Of a DNA stretch of 64,000 bases, positions 58,163 to 64,000 are shown in pieces. Under the pieces are notes generated by a model that was not told where the DNA came from, made no database searches, and saw only the letters and a program-made list of their open reading frames with translations. The stretch's first letter is position 1, and every line of letters starts with the position of its first letter. A program made the position numbers and the translations under genes. Source of the stretch: Stutzerimonas sp. S1 (GTDB lineage Bacteria; Pseudomonadota; Gammaproteobacteria; Pseudomonadales; Pseudomonadaceae); NCBI RefSeq assembly GCF_025966695.1, contig NZ_JAOEIY010000004.1, positions 408,548 through 472,547 of the forward strand, written 5' to 3'.

Positions 58163-59265
58163 GGCATGAGCCGCTGCTGTTGCTGCGCGACCTGGCCTGC
58201 GGCTACGGCGCGCAGCGCATCGTGCAGAACCTCAACCTGCATCTGAATCGCGGCGACATCGGTTGCCTGCTTGGCCCCTCGGGTTGCGGCAAGACCACCA
58301 CGCTGCGCGCAATCGCCGGCTTCGAGTCAGTGCATCAGGGCGAGATCCAGCTGGGCGATGCGGTGATCTCGCGTGCCGGTTACACCCTCGCTCCAGAAAA
58401 ACGCCGCATCGGCATGGTGTTCCAGGACTATGCGCTGTTCCCGCATCTGACGGTGGCCGAAAACATCGCGTTCGGCATCCGCAAGCACCCGGACTGCCAG
58501 CGCATCGTTAGTGAAATGCTCGAACTGGTGCACCTGTCCACACTGGGCCGGCGTTACCCACACGAGCTTTCCGGCGGTCAACAGCAACGGGTCGCCCTGG
58601 CCCGCGCGCTCGCGCCGGAACCGCAGCTGCTGTTGCTCGACGAACCCTTCTCCAACCTCGACGTGGAGTTGCGTCGCCACCTCAGTCACGAAGTCCGCGA
58701 GATCCTCAAAGCCCGCGGCACCAGCGCCATTCTGGTCACCCACGATCAGGAAGAGGCGTTTGCCGTCAGCGATCAGGTCGGCGTATTCAAGGATGGCCGG
58801 CTGGAGCAGTGGGACACGCCGTTCAATCTCTACCACGAGCCATTGACTCCCTTCGTCGCCAGCTTCATCGGCCAGGGCTATTTCATTCGCGGCCAGCTGA
58901 TCGATCCCGAAACGGTGCAGACCGAGCTCGGCGTGATCCGTGGCAACCGCGCCTATACGTGGCCGGCCGGCAGCTCCGTCGACGTGCTGCTACGCCCGGA
59001 CGACATCGTCTACCGCCCGGAAAGTCCGCTGAAAGCGCTGATTGTCGGCAAGACCTTTCTCGGTGCCTCGACGCTTTATCGCTTGCAGCTGCCGACCGGC
59101 AACCAGCTGGAAGGTATCTTCGCCAGCCACGCCGACTATCCCACCGGACAGGAAGTGGGCATCGCCATTGCCGCCGATCATCTGGTGGTGTTCCCTGCCC
59201 AGGGCAGCATCGCCGCTCACGAGAAGCTGCCGGAGAACGGCGTACGGCGTTTCAGCGGCGCCTGA
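58159..59265 (+). CDS. ABC transporter ATP-binding protein (FbpC/PotA-like)
   Basis: 368 residues from ATG 58159 ([17 protein letters not shown]), overlapping the argF stop (ATGA). Walker [13 protein letters not shown], signature [16 protein letters not shown], Walker [14 protein letters not shown]-loop VTHDQEEA, then a C-terminal TOBE-like domain ([16 protein letters not shown]). Sequence type suits iron(III) or putrescine/thiamine importers. No permease or binding protein is adjacent, so it is an orphan ATPase here. Confidence 0.92.
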   Translation: MRHEPLLLLRDLACGYGAQRIVQNLNLHLNRGDIGCLLGPSGCGKTTTLRAIAGFESVHQGEIQLGDAVISRAGYTLAPEKRRIGMVFQDYALFPHLTVAENIAFGIRKHPDCQRIVSEMLELVHLSTLGRRYPHELSGGQQQRVALARALAPEPQLLLLDEPFSNLDVELRRHLSHEVREILKARGTSAILVTHDQEEAFAVSDQVGVFKDGRLEQWDTPFNLYHEPLTPFVASFIGQGYFIRGQLIDPETVQTELGVIRGNRAYTWPAGSSVDVLLRPDDIVYRPESPLKALIVGKTFLGASTLYRLQLPTGNQLEGIFASHADYPTGQEVGIAIAADHLVVFPAQGSIAAHEKLPENGVRRFSGA

Positions 59266-59279
59266 GCGCCGGTCGTCCG

Positions 59280-59786
59280 TCAGGCGTCCGAGGAGCTGTC
59301 CGGCTCGCCCTTCTGCCGCCGCTGGCGAAAGAACGCGCTGAGCAGTTCACCGCATTCCGCGGCCAGCACTCCGCCCTCCACCAACACCCGGTGATTGAGA
59401 AAGTCCTGCTCGAAGAATCGCCCCCGACTGACCACCGCACCGGCCTTCGGCTCACTGGCGCCGTAAACGACGCGCTGCACCCGCGAATGCACGATGAGCC
59501 CGGCGCACATGCTGCACGGCTCCAACGTCACGTACAGCGTGCAACCGGGGAGCCGGTAGTTGCGCAACGCGCCAGCCGCATCGCGGATCGCCACCATCTC
59601 GGCGTGGGCGCTCGGGTCGTTGCGGCTGATCGGACAGTTGTAACCGCGTCCGACGATCTCACCGTGGCACACCAACACCGCCCCCACCGGCACCTCGCCC
59701 TCGACCGCGCCTTGTGCGGCGAGCACCAGCGCCTCGCGCATGAAGCGCTCGTCCTGGCTGCGATCGATGATCAGCGGTTTTCTCAT
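59280..59786 (-). CDS. tadA: tRNA adenosine(34) deaminase TadA
   Basis: 168 residues. Deaminates A34 to inosine in tRNA-Arg(ACG). Zinc site: H61-A-E63 (SAHAEMVAIRDA) and PC91SMC94. It follows the multicopper oxidase gene on the same strand; in P. aeruginosa the order is guaA, multicopper oxidase, tadA. Confidence 0.97.
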   Translation of the reverse strand: MRKPLIIDRSQDERFMREALVLAAQGAVEGEVPVGAVLVCHGEIVGRGYNCPISRNDPSAHAEMVAIRDAAGALRNYRLPGCTLYVTLEPCSMCAGLIVHSRVQRVVYGASEPKAGAVVSRGRFFEQDFLNHRVLVEGGVLAAECGELLSAFFRQRRQKGEPDSSSDA

Positions 59787-59805
59787 CTCTTCATTCCTGC
59801 TCGGC

Positions 59806-61176
59806 TTACACCACTTCGATTGCCGCCATCAGCCCGGTTTCCATGTGGTCGATGACATGACAGTGAAACATCCAGACGCCGGGGTTATCGGCCACCAAGG
59901 CGATACGCGCCGTTTCGTTCTTGCCCAGCAGATAGGTATCGGTAAACCAGGGGTCGATCTTGCGCCGGTTCGACGCGAGCACCTTGAAGGTCATACCGTG
60001 CAGATGGATCGGATGCTGGTACTGGCTGAGGTTGCGCAGCTCGAAGATGTAGTGCCCATTCCTTTTCAGCGTCGCGATCGGCCGAGCAGCGCAGCTCTTG
60101 TCGTTGATGTCCCACGCCTGGCCGTTGATCTGCCAGAAGGTGTGCGCACCACCCTGCTCCAGCGCCGTCGACAGCGCACCGACCCACTCGAAATTGAAGC
60201 GCAGCGTCTCAGCTCGCTGCAGGTCCGGCTCAGCGATGGGGTTGGCCGGTAACGCAGGCGGCCAGTCGCCGGCCGCTTCGCCAGCGGGCGCCGAGCGCAG
60301 AGTCGCCAGCCGCAACGGACCGTTGCGCAACATCAGCTCCTGACCGGCAGCCGGCACGCGGAGCGCCAGCTCGATACGCATGCCCGGCCCCAGCCAGTAC
60401 TCCTTGCCCAGCGGGCGCGGCGTGACAGGATTGCCGTCCAACGCGTAGATGCGCGCCTCGCCCTGCGAAAGATTGAGGCGATAGGTCAGCGTGTTGTCGA
60501 GATTGAGGATGCGCAGTCGAACGATCTGTCCGGCCGGCAAGTCCAGGGCCGGCAGATGCTGGCCGTTCACCGTGGACAGCACGCCGGGGGTACCGCCACG
60601 CGCTGCCTCGCGTGGCACGCTGAACGCGGTGAAGACACCCTGCTTGTCGACGTGCCAGCTCTTCAGGCTCAGCGTGCGTTCGTGACGAAAGCCGCTCGGC
60701 TCGCGTTCCTCGACGATCAGCGGGCCGACCAGCCCGCGGCCCAGCTGCTCGCCGCTGGCAGTATGCGGGTGATACCAGAAGCTGCCGGCATCCTTGAGCT
60801 GGAAGTGGTAATCGAAGAACTCGCCGGGCAGCACCGGCAGCTGCGACACGTAAGGCACCCCGTCCATTTCCAGCGGCAGGCGAATGCCGTGCCAGTGAAT
60901 GGTGGTCGGTTCCGGCAGCCGATTGATGAAGCGCACACGCAACCAGCCACCCTGCCGGCCGCGCAGCTCCAGACCCGGTGCCTGGCCACCGTAGGCCCAG
61001 GCAGGCGTCGAGTGACCGGGCACCAGTTCGACGTCCAGCGGCGCGGCGATTAGTTCGTAGTCATGCGTAGTGACGGCGGCAGGACGGCCAAGCCAATAGC
61101 GAGCCCCACCGGCACCCAGACCAACCACACCGAGGCCGGCCAGTCCGGCGAGAATCTGTCTACGTGTAAAGGACAT
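59806..61176 (-). CDS. Multicopper oxidase, Tat-exported
   Basis: 456 residues from ATG 61176, giving a Tat signal (MSFTRRQILAGLAGLGVVGLG); the open frame continues upstream through the guaA-type att copy and is not coding there. Copper motifs: TTIHWHGIRL, FWYHPHTASGEQLGRG, QHPIHLHGM and MFHCHVIDHMETGLM. Three-cupredoxin laccase-like layout. It corresponds by position to P. aeruginosa PA3768. Periplasmic; substrate unknown, perhaps Cu(I) or phenolics. Confidence 0.92.
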   Translation of the reverse strand: MSFTRRQILAGLAGLGVVGLGAGGARYWLGRPAAVTTHDYELIAAPLDVELVPGHSTPAWAYGGQAPGLELRGRQGGWLRVRFINRLPEPTTIHWHGIRLPLEMDGVPYVSQLPVLPGEFFDYHFQLKDAGSFWYHPHTASGEQLGRGLVGPLIVEEREPSGFRHERTLSLKSWHVDKQGVFTAFSVPREAARGGTPGVLSTVNGQHLPALDLPAGQIVRLRILNLDNTLTYRLNLSQGEARIYALDGNPVTPRPLGKEYWLGPGMRIELALRVPAAGQELMLRNGPLRLATLRSAPAGEAAGDWPPALPANPIAEPDLQRAETLRFNFEWVGALSTALEQGGAHTFWQINGQAWDINDKSCAARPIATLKRNGHYIFELRNLSQYQHPIHLHGMTFKVLASNRRKIDPWFTDTYLLGKNETARIALVADNPGVWMFHCHVIDHMETGLMAAIEVV

Positions 61177-61251
61177 ACGTGGGCTCCAGCCAGTCCGAAT
61201 TGATGGGCCCATCAGGCTCTGCAGCACGTCCGTCCAGAGACCTGCACATAG

Positions 61252-61279
61252 CAAGAGGGCAGCCTGGGCTGCCCTCTTG
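61252..61279 (-). terminator. Hairpin just after the guaA-end copy
   Basis: CAAGAGGGCAGCC (61252-61264) and GGCTGCCCTCTTG (61267-61279) form a perfect 13-bp stem. It sits 9 bases past the TGA of the guaA-like end, as a native guaA terminator would, though a T run is lacking. It supports 61252 leftwards being original host sequence. Confidence 0.6.
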
Positions 61280-61288
61280 AAGCGCGGA

Positions 61289-61303
61289 TCACTCCCACTC
61301 AAT
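61289..61303 (-). mobile_element. Attachment-site copy: 3' end of guaA (island junction)
   Basis: On the minus strand the bases read ATTGAGTGGGAGTGA, encoding I-E-W-E-stop, the conserved last residues of GMP synthetase. No guaA coding sequence precedes it; AT-rich foreign sequence does. The 3' end of guaA is a known integration hotspot that leaves such a duplicate. guaA normally lies next to the multicopper oxidase-tadA pair. I infer this is the distal att repeat of a genomic island whose body extends right. Confidence 0.78.
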
Positions 61304-61691
61304 CATCAATAGGTCGCCTAAACCCGCATGGTTAAAGGGACAAATTTAATCGATATAGGTTTTACCGTCACATTTACCGCCATTCCGCCAGCATCTATAT
61401 TGCGCGGTGATGGAGCTATTCGAACAGTGAAGACTTAGCGGTCGCCGGCAATTTTAGCCGTCTTTAGCATCCTTGACCAATGCCGTCGGATGCGGCAAAA
61501 CCAGAGCCTTTACGCACAATCCGGGGTTGGGCGGGTTTATTGAAGTTTGTTGACGCATGGTGATCCGCTTGCAAGGACTAAATAACTGTCTCGCTTGAAA
61601 TAGTCGACATAATCGCCCTTAACTTAATGATTAGAAAACTTGTTCATGGAATGTGTGCAGTTCCCTAGCCTGTTAGCCACTAACATTCGCA

Positions 61692-63921
61692 TCATCCCAT
61701 CTCCTGAACCAGTCGCTCCATTTCTTGAGCGAATTGAGGCTGGCATATGTGAAAACCCTGCACCACTGCGCAGTCTGCTTCTTCCAACCATTCAAGCTGC
61801 TCACCAGTCTCAACGCCCTCGGCGGTAACCGTGAGCTCCAAGGCCTCCGCGAGCCCAACGATTGCCTTGATGATCAAACGGTCATTAGCAGAACTTAGCG
61901 CGTTGCCAATGAAGCTGCGATCTATCTTCAACCCGTCGAACGGATAACTTCGTAGGTAATTGAGCGAAGAATAGCCCGTACCGAAGTGGTCCATGGTCAG
62001 GCGTACGCCTAATTCCTTGAGCGCATTGAGGGTTGCTAACGCACCTGCGGACTCATCCAGCAAAATGCTCTCGGCAACCTCCAGCTCAAGCCGCGAGGCA
62101 GCCAGACCGGCTTCCGTCAGTGCCCGCTGAACATCCAGTCGGAGGTCGCTCTGACGGAACTGGACAACGGACAGGTTGACTGACACGCAGATATGCTCGG
62201 GCCAGCGTGCTGCTTCGTTGCAGGCCTCATTTAACACCCATCGTCCGAGCGGAACGATGAGCCCGGTTTCCTCCGCTAGGTCAATGAAGTGCGCCGGGCC
62301 GAGCAACCCCTTCAGTGGGTGCTGCCAGCGCACCAGTGCTTCAGCTCCGATGATGTGCATACCATTTGTTCGATAGCGCGGCTGATACTGAAGCGCCATT
62401 TCCCCCATAGCCATGGCTTGCCGCAGGTCCATCTCAAGCTGTCGTCTTTGTAATAACCGCTGGTTCATTTCGCTGGCGTAGAACCGCCACGTGGCACGTC
62501 CATCTTCCTTGGCCTGATAGAGCGCAATGTCCGCACAGCGCAACAGCTCGTTCGCCTCGGTCGCGTCCTGCGGCGCAAGCGCAATACCGATGCTTCCGCC
62601 GACGAAGATGTTCTGGCCTTCGTATACGATCGGTTGTTTGATCTGATCGATAAGGCGTACACAAAGCGCCTCAATGCTTTCCTGGGAGCTTATGCCATCA
62701 AGTACCATGATGAATTCGTCGCCGCCAAGCCGAGCGACGAGGTCTTCGTTGCGCGTACAGTTAAGCAAACGGAGCGACATTTCCTGGAGCACCAGATCGC
62801 CTGCAGCGTGCCCAAGGGTGTCATTTACTGGCTTAAATCGATCCAGGTCCAGACTGATCATTGCCAACGGCCTATTGGCTCCCAGCTTGCCGGCCAGAAA
62901 ACTGTGCAAGTTGTTACGATTGGGCAGGCCAGTCAGAGCGTCGTGCATGGATAGATGCTCTACCTGCGTCTGCGCTTTTACCTCCTCGGTGATGTCGCTG
63001 GCGGTACCTCTGTAACCGGCACATTTCCCGTCCGCCATGATCGGCCGCGACGCCAGGCGACAGATCCGAACGTCACCGTTACTGTCCGAATACTTGCAAC
63101 GCAAGGGTTCATTGGCTGGCTTTGAATTCGGTGACGCGTTCAAACCGTTCGGAGAGGTATATCAACCTCAAGCGCTCATCGGTTTCCCACAACCAGTCCG
63201 ATGCAGCCTCGGCGATATCACGAAAGCGCTTCTCACTACTAGCAAGGCTTGCCTGGCTGACCGTAAGCGCCGAGTGACTATCTTCAAGGCGTCGCGATGC
63301 CCTCACCGCATCAAGGGCGATCAACCCTATTAGAAGAAGCATTAATACCGCAGAGGAGCCGACTATCGGTAGCAGCCCTTCAAGCATCTCATGACCGAAC
63401 TCAGGAGCCGACCAGCCGAAGATTACCGAGGCGCCCGCCAGGTCGGTGAGCGCTAGGCTGCCATCTTCTGATATCGCACCACCCTCACCTTGGCCAATTA
63501 AATGTAAATCGATCAGTCCGTATTGGAAGCCGAGCCGCAGCAGTTCGTCCGGATCCAGCAAATCAATCAGAACCAAGGTGGTGCCGGAAGCCCGTCTCAG
63601 GGCGACCTGATCCTCAGGCAAAGCATTTGCCGCAGCAGCGAGCACCAACGTGTCATCGAGCCGCAGAATTCCACCTGTCAACGCATCGGGGCCACCCCGC
63701 CGGGCTTGCTCTAACAGCCCATCCAACCCAACGCCGAGCCGCTGAAGCAGATCGCTGTCCCGCACTGCCTCGGAAGTGAGCGCCTGAGTTTTTTCGACGC
63801 CGGAGCCAAACACCATAAGGGCATCGAAATCGAGGCTGTAAAAAAGCACGTCTGGAGCCGCCATCTTAGCTCGCGATTGCGGATCGGTTGAGGCGTTATT
63901 GAGCGTGACGAATGCGGCCAT
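61692..63921 (-). pseudogene. Broken sensor-PAS-GGDEF-EAL gene (IS-truncated 5' end and internal deletion)
   Basis: Upstream fragment 63921-63109: periplasmic sensor remnant (DVLFYSLDFDALMVFGSG ... CHASE4-like), membrane helix SSAVLMLLLIGLIALDAV, and the start of a PAS domain (FRDIAEAASDWLWETDERLRLIYLSERFE), stopping at 63109. Downstream fragment in another frame (to 61692): PAS end (DGKCAGYRGTASDITEE), GGDEF with intact LGGDEF, and EAL-type domain with AEALVRW and MDHFGTGYSSLNYL. The EAL motif reads EAL, but the second Asp pair DDFG is MDHFG, a change at a catalytic metal position. Roughly 40-60 PAS residues are missing at the join. The first TM is lost to the IS at 63924. Confidence 0.8.
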
Positions 63922-63923
63922 TC

Positions 63924-64000
63924 TGAATCGCCCCGGATTTCTTAGACACTTTCCAGGCTCAGTAAATGTCGCTTCTCAAACTCTACCGGTGACAGCTGGT
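63924..64000. mobile_element. IS3-family insertion sequence, end only (continues past window)
   Basis: The terminal inverted repeat begins TGAATCGCCCCGGATTTC at 63924, the form of IS51/IS1240-type IS3-family ends (TGA...CGCCCCGG). The transposase stop lies 18 bases inside. It directly abuts the truncated regulator gene. Confidence 0.85.
63942..64000 (-). CDS. IS3-family transposase OrfB, C-terminal end
   Basis: Reading into the window on the minus strand: QLSPVEFEKRHLLSLESV then TAA (63942-63944). SPVEFE is the conserved C-terminal tail of IS3-family DDE transposases. The rest, including the DDE residues, lies outside the window. Confidence 0.85.
   Translation of the reverse strand, partial: QLSPVEFEKRHLLSLESV

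Larger units (their letters stand above)
61177..61691. other. Junction region: host side (61177-61288), att copy, island side
   Basis: 515 bases without a supported gene. It contains a 13-bp perfect hairpin, the guaA-end copy, and from about 61304 visibly AT-richer sequence with no family-like frame. That change in base composition coincides with the att copy. Confidence 0.7.

Noticed and set aside
61177..61302. In-frame N-terminal extension of the multicopper oxidase
   Set aside because: It would read through the guaA-end copy and the hairpin and would bury the Tat signal.
61692..63143. The GGDEF-EAL part as an independent complete gene
   Set aside because: Its apparent start is a TTG in the middle of a PAS domain with no RBS; it is better explained as the 3' part of a broken gene.

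Overview
The window is high-GC gammaproteobacterial chromosome. Gene content and order point to the Pseudomonas stutzeri (Stutzerimonas) group or a close relative: a dsbD2/two-component pair as at P. aeruginosa PA2478-PA2480, adk next to ppc, lysS next to prfB, recJ near yaeQ, bfd-bfr-grxD, argF, and tadA next to a multicopper oxidase. This assignment is inferred from recognised families and remembered neighbourhoods; no search was run. I see no rRNA, tRNA or CRISPR array.

Layout. 1-8 kb is a copper and periplasmic redox block: dsbD (cut by the window edge), a divergent response regulator and kinase, a CopZ-like chaperone with a Cys-rich tail, a DUF411 protein, CopA, a small Met/His-rich repeat protein and CopB. 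8-15 kb holds opgG-opgH (periplasmic glucans) behind a periplasmic GH3 beta-glucosidase. 15-22 kb has wrbA, a pirin, a DUF3087 protein, lrgAB, ccoG, a MocR-type regulator and an FKBP isomerase. 22-31 kb is regulatory and detoxification content: a PAS-GAF-GGDEF protein, a metallo-beta-lactamase-fold protein that has lost metal ligands, a GST with a divergent TetR regulator, and an RND pump plus adaptor with its own divergent TetR regulator.

30-51 kb is mostly housekeeping: rsmJ, tsaB, adk, ppc, two DUF4398 lipoproteins (one with an OmpA domain), a macrodomain protein, an AIM24-like protein, a Bax-inhibitor-like membrane protein, a QEGLA-motif putative metallopeptidase, lysS, prfB with its programmed frameshift, an old yellow enzyme and a molybdopterin oxidoreductase. 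51-61 kb has recJ, a decayed 5-oxoprolinase operon (pxpA internally deleted, pxpB intact, pxpC frameshifted), yaeQ, bfd, bfr, grxD, argF, an ABC ATPase, tadA and a multicopper oxidase.

The right end changes character. Where guaA would be expected, a short copy of the last guaA codons (61289-61303) is followed by lower-GC DNA carrying a broken sensor-PAS-GGDEF-EAL gene whose 5' end is cut off by an IS3-family element running out of the window. I read this as the distal end of a genomic island integrated at the 3' end of guaA. The most notable observations are this island junction, the decaying pxp operon, the metal-ligand-less MBL protein, and the copper cluster with its 33-bp-repeat Met/His protein. 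I did not find a convincing wholly new multi-gene system.
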